A stretch of 11,225 nt of DNA from Lachnospiraceae bacterium (GCA_900754855.1 CAAEEI010000129.1:1-11225); one strand, 5' to 3'; positions 1 to 6,900 are shown, numbered from the stretch's first letter. The notes: generated from the letters alone by a model not told the origin. Program-made: numbers and translations.

Positions 1-1370
1 AGGATACAGAGAAAATATCGCAAAACGTAATTGGTTGCTCCCAGCAGACCAATGATAAATCCCCCGTGCGGTACGGAAGAGGTGATTCCTGCCACCGCCG
101 CTGCGGCGCCGGCCACCGCCGAGCCCAGAACCACGGAGGGAATGACATTTCCAGGATCTGCTATGGCAAAAGGTATGGCGCCTTCACTGATTCCGATGAC
201 GCCCATAAAAATGGTATAAAACCCGGCGCTTTGTTCCTCTTTGGAAAATTTTTTTCTATCAACCAGGGAAGCGATTCCCATGGACATGGGCGCCACCGCT
301 ATGGCTGTGGAAGCAATTCCCATAATCTGCGGATTTCCTTCCGCAATGGAAGCCACCCCAAAAAAGAAAGCCACCTTATTGATCGGGCCACCCATATCCA
401 CACCGACCATGGCGCCCAGCACCAGTCCCAGCAAAATGGCGGTCTGCGGGCTGGCGGATAAAACCACCAGCATATGGTTCAGACTGCTCATCATCAGAGC
501 AATCGGCTTACCGAGAATACAGATAAAGACGAAGGCCGTCAGGGCCACACCCAACAGCGGAATAATAAATATCGGCATCATCGGCTTCATGGCTTTTGGT
601 ACTTTCCAGGTGTTCATCCATTTGACCAGATAGCCCACCAGATAACCGACGATGATACAGCCCAGAAACCCTGTTCCTTCTCCGGTTCCCAGCAATTCTC
701 CATCCATGGCGATCATGGCGCCGATCATAGCCGGAGCAAAAGTCGCCCTTCCGGCAATGGAAAAAGCGAGGAATCCGGAAAGAACCGGATACATCATGGC
801 AAAGGCGATGTCGCCTATGGCTTTGATCCTGTGCCAGAAATCCGAAAAAACCACCATGCCGCCGGCCGAAGCTTTGCTGCCGAAGGTCAGGGAGAAGGCA
901 ATGAACATTCCTCCTACCACCACGAAGGGAATCATATAGGAGGCCCCGTTCATCAACTGTTGCAGGGCGGCCACCTGCTCTCCCTTCTTCATCACAGGAA
1001 AGGCAACGTTTTCCATGATGTTCTCCTCGTCTTCTCCCTGCGTTTTCTCCATCGTCACGGCCTCGTTTTCCAGACTGGCAAATACTTTTTCTGTGTTTCG
1101 CAACACAGGTTTTATCGGCGTCTTCAGCACCTTTTTCCCTGCGAATCGCTCCACCCCATCTACGGCAATATCCGCAGCGATGATCACGTAGTCTGCTTCT
1201 TCTATCTCTCTTTTTGACAGGAGGTTTTCCGTTCCCTGCGAGCCCTGCGTCTCGATCTGGATTTTATATCCCAGTTTTTCTCCTGTTTTTTCCAGACGTT
1301 CTGCAGCCATGTAGGTATGTGCGATCCCGGTGGGACATTTGGTCACCCCGACAATTTTTAACTGCCGCAT
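1..1370 (-). CDS. PTS fructose-family transporter subunit IIBC (partial, C-terminus beyond the window edge)
   Basis: Membrane permease of the phosphoenolpyruvate:sugar phosphotransferase system. It imports a fructose-type sugar and phosphorylates it on the way in. Translation from the ATG at 1370 gives 456 codons plus two bases before the left edge. An AAGGAG site lies about 7 bases upstream of the ATG. Residues 1-100 are a IIB domain with the phospho-acceptor Cys12 in the loop KCPTGIAHTYMAAE. A charged linker (about 101-130) leads to a hydrophobic IIC domain from about 131, with family-type segments GGPINKVAFFFG (327-338), GISEGAIPFA (393-402) and PHGG (434-437). IIBC proteins of this family are usually about 450-480 residues, so little is probably missing. 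The IIA protein is encoded just upstream, with a 109 bp gap. The sugar cannot be read from the sequence; fructose, mannose or mannosylglycerate-type substrates are all possible. Family call is firm, substrate unknown. Confidence 0.93.
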   Translation of the reverse strand, partial: MRQLKIVGVTKCPTGIAHTYMAAERLEKTGEKLGYKIQIETQGSQGTENLLSKREIEEADYVIIAADIAVDGVERFAGKKVLKTPIKPVLRNTEKVFASLENEAVTMEKTQGEDEENIMENVAFPVMKKGEQVAALQQLMNGASYMIPFVVVGGMFIAFSLTFGSKASAGGMVVFSDFWHRIKAIGDIAFAMMYPVLSGFLAFSIAGRATFAPAMIGAMIAMDGELLGTGEGTGFLGCIIVGYLVGYLVKWMNTWKVPKAMKPMMPIFIIPLLGVALTAFVFICILGKPIALMMSSLNHMLVVLSASPQTAILLGLVLGAMVGVDMGGPINKVAFFFGVASIAEGNPQIMGIASTAIAVAPMSMGIASLVDRKKFSKEEQSAGFYTIFMGVIGISEGAIPFAIADPGNVIPSVVLGSAVAGAAAAVAGITSSVPHGGFIIGLLGATNYVLRYFLCI

Positions 1371-1479
1371 TCTTCTGCTCCTTTTTCTTTTTTATTTTCT
1401 TTTTTTGCTTTTTCTCCGACTCTTCCGGATACCTGTCCGAATTTCCCCAAATATGGTTTCACAAAAGAATCATGTGTTT

Positions 1480-1935
1480 TTATACAGTTTCCCGGATAAT
1501 GTACTGGTAAAGCTGATCTTTATCGCTGCATTTTCTCAGATTGTCCACAAACCGTTCATCCATCAGTCTTCGAAACAGCAAAGACAGTACCGTCAGATAA
1601 CGGTTATCTTCATCTTCCTGTGGCGTGATAATGGCAAAGACCAGATCCACCGGTTTTCCATCAAGGGAATCCCACTCTACCTTCCACTCAAAACGAATCA
1701 CCACCACCAGCGGCTCCTTCACTCCGCTGACCCGGGCATGGGGCACCGCAATTCCTTCTCCGCAGCCGGTAGAATCCAAATATTCTCTTTTTTCAAAAGC
1801 TTCCAGCAGTTTTCCTGCATATATTCCGCTTTCTTTTGCACAAAGATAACTGATCAGACGCAGCGCTTCCTTCTTCTTTCTGGTCTGTACCTGCACATGA
1901 TCAAAAACCATCCGCTCTTTTACTAGTCGTTCCAC
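1480..1935 (-). CDS. PTS sugar transporter subunit IIA, fructose/mannitol (PTS EIIA type-2) family
   Basis: Cytoplasmic phosphocarrier of 151 residues that takes phosphate from HPr and passes it to the IIB domain encoded next. The phosphorylated histidine is His66 in the motif GEGIAVPHAR (59-68), typical of EIIA type 2. Length matches stand-alone IIA proteins (about 150). The start is GTG at 1935: a perfect AAGGAGG at 1943-1949 sits 7 bases upstream. The next in-frame ATG (codon 9) would discard part of the first helix and lies far from that site. It is the first gene of a unit lying after a strong terminator, so it probably has its own promoter in the 1936-2156 gap. The stop is followed by 109 bases before IIBC. 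Those bases hold a weak CGGA/TCCG hairpin (1426-1439) and a purine-rich run leading into the IIBC ribosome site. Confidence 0.93.
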   Translation of the reverse strand: MERLVKERMVFDHVQVQTRKKKEALRLISYLCAKESGIYAGKLLEAFEKREYLDSTGCGEGIAVPHARVSGVKEPLVVVIRFEWKVEWDSLDGKPVDLVFAIITPQEDEDNRYLTVLSLLFRRLMDERFVDNLRKCSDKDQLYQYIIRETV

Positions 1936-1942
1936 CGGTCTT

Positions 1943-1949
1943 CCTCCTT
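1943..1949 (-). promoter_or_regulatory. Ribosome binding site fixing the GTG start of PTS IIA
   Basis: The minus strand reads AAGGAGG, complementary to the 16S rRNA tail, 7 bases before GTG at 1935. It decides the unusual GTG start. Confidence 0.85.
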
Positions 1950-2030
1950 AGGTCTTCCAAGATGTCCTTCCTGATATAGTTCAGGCATTTTATTTTTATT
2001 GTATAGAAAAGTTGCCCTGAATAAAACGTT

Positions 2031-2056
2031 TTCTTTTTCTTTCTTTTTCTTTCTCT
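2031..2056 (-). repeat. Short polypurine tandem repeat (GAAAGAAAAA x2)
   Basis: The minus strand carries two head-to-tail copies of a 10-base purine unit, flanked by more A/G, next to the AAAACGTTTT palindrome. It is a low-complexity tract in the PTS leader. No function is claimed. Confidence 0.5.
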
Positions 2057-2156
2057 GTACGTTAAACTGCATGGCCCCCACCAGACAACATGAAGCCTTG
2101 CCACCGCAGTGCACTCCCTGTGAAACATTTTTATTTCAAAGGAAGCCATTTTTCAT

Positions 2157-2229
2157 AAAAAAACCACAGCGTCTGCCAAAAGCTCCCCGCTCTTTCACAG
2201 GCGGGGCTCAATGCGCAACACTGTGGTTT
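2157..2229 (-). terminator. Nested rho-independent terminator ending the pyr/pur/azl operon
   Basis: On the minus strand AAACCACAG (2221-2229) pairs with CTGTGGTTT (2161-2169), extendable inward by about four pairs including wobbles. Inside lies a second GC-rich hairpin, CCCCGC/GCGGGG with a 10-base loop (2185-2206). A run of seven T (2157-2163) ends the outer stem. The structure sits 47 bases past the azlD stop and before the PTS unit, as expected for an operon end. The + strand side is also T-rich after the stem (2227-2238), so it could work in both directions, although no + strand gene is nearby. Confidence 0.88.
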
Positions 2230-2275
2230 ACTTTTTTATAATTCTGTATATCCTATGATATGCAGATGAATATAT

Positions 2276-2584
2276 TTACAGACACATTTCCACCAGCAAT
2301 ACTGCCAGACAGGCTCCCGTGGCCACAACGATGAGGCTTTTTCTGTAAAACGCCAGCACCACCGCGGTGATCAGACCCGCCCATGCCGATATTTTGCTGC
2401 CTGTGGCATACAAAATAGCCGGAAAAGTCATGGCAGATAATACGGTATAGGGAATATAATATAAAAATGACTGAAGAAAACGATTCTTTATTTTTTTTCT
2501 CACCAATACCAGCGGAAGGGCGCGGATAAGGTAGGTTACTCCTGCCATTACCAGCAGATAAGGTAAAAATGCAGACATCTCCAT
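2276..2584 (-). CDS. azlD: AzlD-family small subunit of branched-chain amino acid exporter
   Basis: Small integral membrane protein of 102 residues, the partner of AzlC in the LIV-E export family (in Bacillus subtilis, loss of azlB control of azlCD gives 4-azaleucine resistance through export). Four hydrophobic stretches are visible: about residues 6-20, 40-58, 64-79 and 84-100. The family-like segment TYLIRALPLVL (17-27) lies near the N-terminus. Length is normal for AzlD (about 100-110). The start ATG at 2584 follows directly on the azlC stop (TAAATG). AAGGAGG lies 8 bases upstream, inside the end of azlC, so translation is probably coupled. It is the last gene before the terminator. Substrate (branched-chain amino acids) is by family, not proven. 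Confidence 0.9.
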   Translation of the reverse strand: MEMSAFLPYLLVMAGVTYLIRALPLVLVRKKIKNRFLQSFLYYIPYTVLSAMTFPAILYATGSKISAWAGLITAVVLAFYRKSLIVVATGACLAVLLVEMCL

Positions 2585-3286
2585 TTAGTCTTCCTCCTTT
2601 ACCGGAAACAGCGCCGCTCCTGCTGCGGAAGCAGCGGCCGCACAGATAATAATGGCAAATCCACTGGAAATCTGTGCAAACGCCGGAACATAATAAAGTA
2701 AAATACGCAGAAGTATTGCCAGAATGACAACGGTAAGCACCCTCTGGTCTTCTCTGGATTTTGGAACAAATACCGCAATGAACATGCCATAAAGCGCCAC
2801 GCCTAGAGCATTGGTTAAAATCTGCGGCAGGATATTCCCCAGAAAAGCCCCCAGCCACGTTCCCGCCGTCCAGCCGAGCACCGGCAGACACAGCAGACCG
2901 GCAAAATAACTTCTTTTTATCGGTCCTTCTTTTTGAATGGCTGCGGCAAATATTTCATCCGTGATGCCATAGCTCAGTATCCAGCGCCATATGCCCTGAA
3001 ATTTTTCCTCTACCTTCTGGGATAAGGAGATGGACATCAGCATATAGCGGGAATTAATGACGAACTGTGTTGCCGCCATCTCAAGAAGCGTACCTGCCCC
3101 GGCCATCACCGTCAGACCGGCAAACTGCCCGGCAGAGGTCAGATTCGTCAGAGAAATCAACACCGCCTCAAAAGTGGTACATCCACTTTCCACGGCCAGA
3201 ATACCGAAGGCGAAGGATACGGCAAAATATCCCAGGCAGATGGGCAGGCCGTCACGGATGCCTTTTATCCATTCTCCCGTTTTCAT
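2585..3286 (-). CDS. azlC: AzlC-family large subunit of branched-chain amino acid exporter
   Basis: Integral membrane protein of 233 residues, typical length for AzlC. It begins with a short cytoplasmic segment and then the family-type stretch LPICLGYFAVSFAFG (14-28). It continues with SAGQFAGLTVM, then TQFVINSRYMLMS, and further hydrophobic helices to the C-terminus. With AzlD it should form an exporter of branched-chain amino acids in the cell membrane. Its ATG (3284-3286) overlaps the purD stop in ATGA. The nearest GAGG is only one base from the ATG, too close for efficient independent initiation, so translation probably depends on ribosomes finishing purD. This puts the exporter under the same control as purine synthesis. 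Function by family; physiological reason for the coupling unknown. Confidence 0.92.
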   Translation of the reverse strand: MKTGEWIKGIRDGLPICLGYFAVSFAFGILAVESGCTTFEAVLISLTNLTSAGQFAGLTVMAGAGTLLEMAATQFVINSRYMLMSISLSQKVEEKFQGIWRWILSYGITDEIFAAAIQKEGPIKRSYFAGLLCLPVLGWTAGTWLGAFLGNILPQILTNALGVALYGMFIAVFVPKSREDQRVLTVVILAILLRILLYYVPAFAQISSGFAIIICAAAASAAGAALFPVKEED

Positions 3287-4554
3287 GCCTCATCAATCGC
3301 TTTGCCAATATCATTTCGCATATATTTATTGGCAAAATTCACCCATTTTGTTGCAGCATAAGCATTTTTCCGTGCTTCTTTTAAATCGCTTCCCTTCGCG
3401 GTAATTCCCAGAACACGTCCACCATTGGTTACTATGCCTTTTTCTGTCTGTTTCGATCCGGCATGGAAACAATAATATCCCTCTTTGTTTTTGAAGTTCT
3501 CCAGTCCTTCGATCAGGAATCCTTTTTCATAGGACACCGGATACCCCTTGGAAGCAAGAACAACGCATACGGCCGCATTATCTTCAAACTCCAGAGTAAT
3601 CTCATTCAGTCGGCCGTCGATGCAGGCTTCCATCACGTCAAGAATATCATTTTTCATTCTTGGCAGAACCACCTGGGCTTCCGGATCGCCAAAACGGGCA
3701 TTATACTCCAGCACCTTAGGTCCGTCTTCCGTCAGCATCAGACCAGTGAATAAGATACCGGTAAACGGGCGGCCTTCCGCTGCCATAGCGTCGATCGTCG
3801 GCTGATAAATATATTGTTCACAAAATTCTTCCACTTCTTTTGTGTAGAACGGACTTGGAGAAAACGTACCCATTCCTCCGGTATTCAGTCCCGTATCTCC
3901 ATCGCCTGCTCTCTTGTGGTCCTGTGCGCTGGTCATACATTTCACGGTTTTTCCATCACAAAATGCCAGCACGGAAACTTCACGTCCGGTCATAAACTCT
4001 TCAATGACCATGGTGTTTCCGGCGTCCCCAAATTTTTTATCTTCCATGATGGTCTTTACCCCATCTCTGGCTTCTTCCAGTGTATTACAGATTAACACCC
4101 CTTTTCCCAGAGCCAGTCCGTCTGCCTTTAACACAATTGGAAATTTTGCGTTTTCCAGATAGGCGAGCGCCTCTTCTCCGGACGTAAAATTTTCATAGGC
4201 CGCTGTTGGAATATGATATTTTTTCATCAGATCTTTGGAAAAAGCCTTGGAACCTTCGATGATGGCAGCATTTTTACGAGGACCAAACACACGCAGTCCT
4301 TCTGCTTCAAAGGCGTCAACCACACCGCCCACCAGAGGATCATCCATACCGATGATGGTCAGATCAATGGCATTTTCTTTTGCAAAAGCAACCAGACGAT
4401 CAAATTCCATCGCTCCAATATCCACACATTCCGCATACTCCGCAATCCCTGCATTGCCCGGCGCACAGTAGATTTTCTCTGCTTTGCTGCTTTTTGCTAC
4501 GGCCCATGCGATTGCATGTTCTCTTCCGCCGCTTCCCACGATTAATACTTTCAT
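3283..4554 (-). CDS. purD: Phosphoribosylamine-glycine ligase (GAR synthetase)
   Basis: Cytoplasmic ATP-grasp enzyme of 423 residues (normal about 420). It joins glycine to 5-phosphoribosylamine using ATP, the second step of purine synthesis. The N-terminal fold starts MKVLIVGSGGREHA. The ATP-grasp region shows FPIVLKADGLALGKGV (138-153) and IEEFMTGREVSVLAF (184-198). The signature AQDHKR..GDGDTG.NTGGMG spans about 210-229. The ATP-grasp end has EYNARFGDPEAQ. The ATG at 4554 is supported by GGAGG six bases upstream. It follows purN after a 135 bp gap holding a large inverted repeat, where many purine operons carry purH. Its stop overlaps azlC by 4 bases. A small variation from the common form is GMDDPLVGG where many PurD proteins have GPE.PLV.G. 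Confidence 0.97.
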   Translation of the reverse strand: MKVLIVGSGGREHAIAWAVAKSSKAEKIYCAPGNAGIAEYAECVDIGAMEFDRLVAFAKENAIDLTIIGMDDPLVGGVVDAFEAEGLRVFGPRKNAAIIEGSKAFSKDLMKKYHIPTAAYENFTSGEEALAYLENAKFPIVLKADGLALGKGVLICNTLEEARDGVKTIMEDKKFGDAGNTMVIEEFMTGREVSVLAFCDGKTVKCMTSAQDHKRAGDGDTGLNTGGMGTFSPSPFYTKEVEEFCEQYIYQPTIDAMAAEGRPFTGILFTGLMLTEDGPKVLEYNARFGDPEAQVVLPRMKNDILDVMEACIDGRLNEITLEFEDNAAVCVVLASKGYPVSYEKGFLIEGLENFKNKEGYYCFHAGSKQTEKGIVTNGGRVLGITAKGSDLKEARKNAYAATKWVNFANKYMRNDIGKAIDEA

Positions 4555-4569
4555 GCTCTACCTCCATCT

Positions 4570-4628
4570 ATCGAAGACAGCTGCACAAACAACTGAACAT
4601 AACAGTCTCTTCGTGCAGCTTCAACGAT
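4570..4628 (-). repeat. Inverted repeat/hairpin in the purN-purD gap
   Basis: On the minus strand AGCTGCAC (4613-4620) pairs perfectly with GTGCAGCT (4579-4586). Outside it ATCG (4625-4628) can pair with CGAT (4570-4573). Inside it GACTG can pair with CAGTT around a 7-base loop. The 3' end lies 15 bases before the purD ATG and leaves the GGAGG site free. No T-run follows, so it is not a standard terminator. It may be an RNA processing, stability or translation-control hairpin. The surrounding gap (4555-4689) shows no convincing gene. Confidence 0.6.
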
Positions 4629-4689
4629 ACGTTTTTTCCCTGTATATTTCTTATGCCATCCTGTCTTCTGTGGATTCTCCACGGCGTCA

Positions 4690-5316
4690 CTATGCTTCAA
4701 TCAGCACTGTTCTGCCTTCTACCTGCACCTTTCCATTGGCGATCAGATCAATGGCTTGTGGAAGAATCACCCATTCTGCCTCTTCCATAATTCTTTTTTG
4801 CAGGACTTCCGGCGTATCGCCCTGTTTGACGGCCACCGGTTTTTGCAGAATGATCGGACCGGTATCGGTTCCCTCATCGACAAAATGTACGGTAGCTCCC
4901 GATACCTTCACTCCTCTGGCCAATGCTTTTTCATGGACATGAAGACCATAGCATCCGGTTCCGCAAAAAGACGGAATCAGAGAAGGATGAATATTAATGA
5001 TCCGGTTTTCGTATTCTCTGATCACGCATGGCGGAATCACTACCAGATACCCGGCCAAAACGACCAGATCGATTTCCCGTTCTTTTAAGGTTTCCAATAA
5101 TTTCTGATTAAACGCGTCTCTGGAAGGAAAATCCTTCGGCGCCAGCAACAGGGCTTCCGCACCGTACTTTTTCGCTCTTTCCAGAGCATATGCTCCGGCA
5201 TTATTACTGATGACGACCGAAATCTGCGCATTGGTGATTGTTCCCTGATCAATGGCGTCCATGATGGCCTGAAGATTTGTTCCTCCGCTGGATACGAGCA
5301 CTGCCAGTTTTAACAT
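4690..5316 (-). CDS. purN: Phosphoribosylglycinamide formyltransferase (GAR transformylase)
   Basis: Cytoplasmic enzyme of 208 residues that transfers the formyl group of 10-formyltetrahydrofolate to GAR. The N-terminal phosphate-binding segment is VLVSSGGTNLQAI (6-18). The catalytic set of the family is present: Asn108 and His110 in INIHPSL, His144 in TVHFVDEG, and Asp151 in TDTGP, matching Asn106/His108/His137/Asp144 of the E. coli enzyme by spacing. Length is normal. The ATG at 5316 overlaps the purM stop by 7 bases, and GGGAG lies 7 bases upstream inside purM, so the two are translated together. Asn-His-Asp intact, so the protein should be active. Confidence 0.96.
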   Translation of the reverse strand: MLKLAVLVSSGGTNLQAIMDAIDQGTITNAQISVVISNNAGAYALERAKKYGAEALLLAPKDFPSRDAFNQKLLETLKEREIDLVVLAGYLVVIPPCVIREYENRIINIHPSLIPSFCGTGCYGLHVHEKALARGVKVSGATVHFVDEGTDTGPIILQKPVAVKQGDTPEVLQKRIMEEAEWVILPQAIDLIANGKVQVEGRTVLIEA

Positions 5317-6335
5317 AAAGTAACTCCCTTTTCTCCTTCTTCGATCTGTCCGACGATATATGCTGTTTCTCCGACAGCGTTCAGCGCTTCCATGGTTTTG
5401 TCCACATCCGCCGGATCAAGGGCAAGCATCATACCGATACCCATATTGTATGTATTGTACATCATTTCCTCTGCAATATCTCCCTCTTTGGCAAGAAGAC
5501 GGAAGATGGCCGGAACTTCATAGCTGTCTTTTTTCACCACTGCCCGTGCGCCTTCCGGCAGCATACGTGGAATATTTTCGTAGAATCCGCCTCCGGTGAT
5601 ATGGCTGCAGCCTTTGATGGTCACACCGGCTTCTTTCACCGCTTTTAACGCTTTGACATAGATCTTTGTCGGAGTCAGTAACGCTTCACCAAGGGTTTTT
5701 CCCAGCTCTTCCTTGTATTCGCTCAACGCTTCTTTTTCCATTGGGAATACTTTACGCACCAGAGAATAGCCGTTGCTGTGGATACCGGAAGAAGCGATAC
5801 CTACCAGCACATCCCCTGCCTTGATTTCTTTTCCGGTGATCAGATGTTTTTCATCGACGATACCCACCGCAAATCCTGCCAGGTCATACTCGTCCACCGG
5901 ATAAAAACCAGGCATCTCTGCAGTTTCTCCACCAATCAGCGCAGCTTCAGACTGTTTGCACCCTTCTGCCACACCGCTGACGATGGAAGCGATTTTTTCC
6001 GGATAGTTCTTCCCGCAGGCAATATAATCCAGGAAAAATAACGGCTCGCCACCTGCACAGGCAATATCGTTTACACACATGGCTACACAGTCAATCCCAA
6101 CCGTATCGTGTTTATCCATGATAAAGGCCAGCTTTAATTTTGTTCCCACACCATCTGTACCGGATACCAGTGTAGGTTTTTCCATTGTCATAAATTTTTT
6201 CAGTGAAAATGCTCCGGAAAAACCGCCGAGATTGGTCAGTACCTCCGGACGCATGGTTTCCTGTACGTGTTTCTTCATTAACTCTACTGATTTATACCCT
6301 GCTTCAATATCTACGCCTGCGTTTTTGTAATCCAT
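5310..6335 (-). CDS. purM: Phosphoribosylformylglycinamidine cyclo-ligase (AIR synthetase)
   Basis: Cytoplasmic enzyme of 341 residues (family about 340-350) that closes FGAM to AIR with ATP. It opens with DYKNAGVDIEAG, the usual N-terminus. Then come the ATP/phosphate-binding segments SGTDGVGTKLKLAF (58-71), GIDCVAMCVNDI..GGEPLFFLDY (80-104) and LIGGETAEMPGFY (133-145), and later HITGGGFYENIPRMLP. The ATG at 6335 has AAAGGAG six bases upstream. It lies 52 bases after purE with no terminator between, and shares 7 bases with purN. Its product AIR is the substrate of the neighbouring PurE. The gene for the enzyme making its substrate (purL/purQ/purS) is not in the window. Confidence 0.97.
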   Translation of the reverse strand: MDYKNAGVDIEAGYKSVELMKKHVQETMRPEVLTNLGGFSGAFSLKKFMTMEKPTLVSGTDGVGTKLKLAFIMDKHDTVGIDCVAMCVNDIACAGGEPLFFLDYIACGKNYPEKIASIVSGVAEGCKQSEAALIGGETAEMPGFYPVDEYDLAGFAVGIVDEKHLITGKEIKAGDVLVGIASSGIHSNGYSLVRKVFPMEKEALSEYKEELGKTLGEALLTPTKIYVKALKAVKEAGVTIKGCSHITGGGFYENIPRMLPEGARAVVKKDSYEVPAIFRLLAKEGDIAEEMMYNTYNMGIGMMLALDPADVDKTMEALNAVGETAYIVGQIEEGEKGVTLC

Positions 6336-6387
6336 AACAGACTCCTTTCCTGATTGATGATTTTATCCACTGCTCTTTTTTCCGGGG

Positions 6388-6900
6388 TTACATCTGTTTT
6401 AAATATTCTTTGTAACCAATTTTCTCCAGCTTATCTGCTTTTGCCACCACCTGATCTTTCAGTTTTGCCGAATACGCTTTCAGGCGAGCCAGAAGATCCG
6501 CATCGGAGGTTGCCAGAATCTTAGCTGCAAGGATACCCGCATTGGCTGCTCCGTTGATCGCCACGGTAGCTACAGGAATACCGGACGGCATCTGTACGAT
6601 GGAATACAGAGAATCTACCCCACCCAGATCAGAAGTCTTCATCGGAATGCCGATCACCGGCATCGGGAAAATTGCCGCGCACATTCCCGGAAGATGCGCT
6701 GCCTTTCCTGCTCCGGCAATGATCACCTTATATCCTCTTTCTTCAGCAGTTTTGGCATACTGAAAAAATTCTTCCGGCTCACGATGTGCGGAAATAATCG
6801 TCATTTCAAAATCAATTCCCAGTTCTTCCAGCACATCCGCTGCCTTGCTCATGATCGGCATATCGGAGTCGCTGCCCATTACAATACCTACTTTAGCCAT
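6388..6900 (-). CDS. purE: 5-(carboxyamino)imidazole ribonucleotide mutase, class I PurE
   Basis: Cytoplasmic enzyme of 170 residues that makes CAIR. Class I PurE rearranges N5-CAIR, which PurK produces from AIR and bicarbonate. Visible motifs are the phosphate-binding GSDSD (9-13), the catalytic SAHREP with His39, and GAGKAAHLPG (63-72), the loop typical of class I enzymes. The middle segment has MPVIGIPMKTSDLGGVDSL. Length is normal. The ATG at 6900 has GGAAAGG seven bases upstream. No purK is seen beside it in this window; PurK may be encoded elsewhere, or the cell may rely on high CO2 (E. coli purK mutants are helped by CO2). The 107 bp gap before it holds a hairpin and an extended -10 candidate. 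Confidence 0.96.
   Translation of the reverse strand: MAKVGIVMGSDSDMPIMSKAADVLEELGIDFEMTIISAHREPEEFFQYAKTAEERGYKVIIAGAGKAAHLPGMCAAIFPMPVIGIPMKTSDLGGVDSLYSIVQMPSGIPVATVAINGAANAGILAAKILATSDADLLARLKAYSAKLKDQVVAKADKLEKIGYKEYLKQM

Larger units (their letters stand above)
1936..2156 (-). promoter_or_regulatory. Leader/promoter region of the PTS operon with candidate sites
   Basis: A non-coding stretch between the upstream terminator and PTS IIA. Candidate signals on the minus strand are: (1) the perfect palindrome AAAACGTTTT (2023-2032) inside a 14-base stretch (2021-2034) resembling a CcpA catabolite response element, differing at the outer bases; (2) TACAAT (1998-2003) as a possible sigma-A -10 element, with no convincing -35; (3) TGGTGGGGGCCATGCA (2068-2083), which has the GG-N10-GC spacing of a sigma-54 -24/-12 promoter; (4) the palindrome AGTGCACT (2108-2115); (5) a GAAAGAAAAA tandem purine tract (about 2031-2056). 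The region must carry regulatory information because it separates two units. Which element is used is not decided by the sequence. Confidence 0.45.

Noticed and set aside
31..1217. Several + strand open frames over the first 1.2 kb
   Set aside because: They are antisense shadows of the PTS IIBC gene, which has clear IIB and IIC motifs on the minus strand; their predicted proteins are low-quality, rich in H, S, P and basic residues.
1421..1441. Hairpin in the IIA-IIBC gap as a terminator or riboswitch
   Set aside because: Only a four-pair CGGA/TCCG stem plus a bulged extension, with no T-run on the minus strand; too weak to call.
1901..2149. Minus-strand frames of 63 and 82 codons upstream of PTS IIA
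   Set aside because: Lysine-rich translation of the purine tract with no ribosome site; they overlap the IIA start in other frames.
1999..2241. + strand frame of 80 codons across the terminator
   Set aside because: It runs through the polypyrimidine tract and terminator hairpin, has no ribosome site and reads as low-complexity sequence.
2253..2891. Minus-strand 212-codon frame over azlC/azlD
   Set aside because: Out-of-frame with azlC and azlD, rich in Cys, His and Arg; the azl frames show proper transmembrane proteins and ribosome sites.
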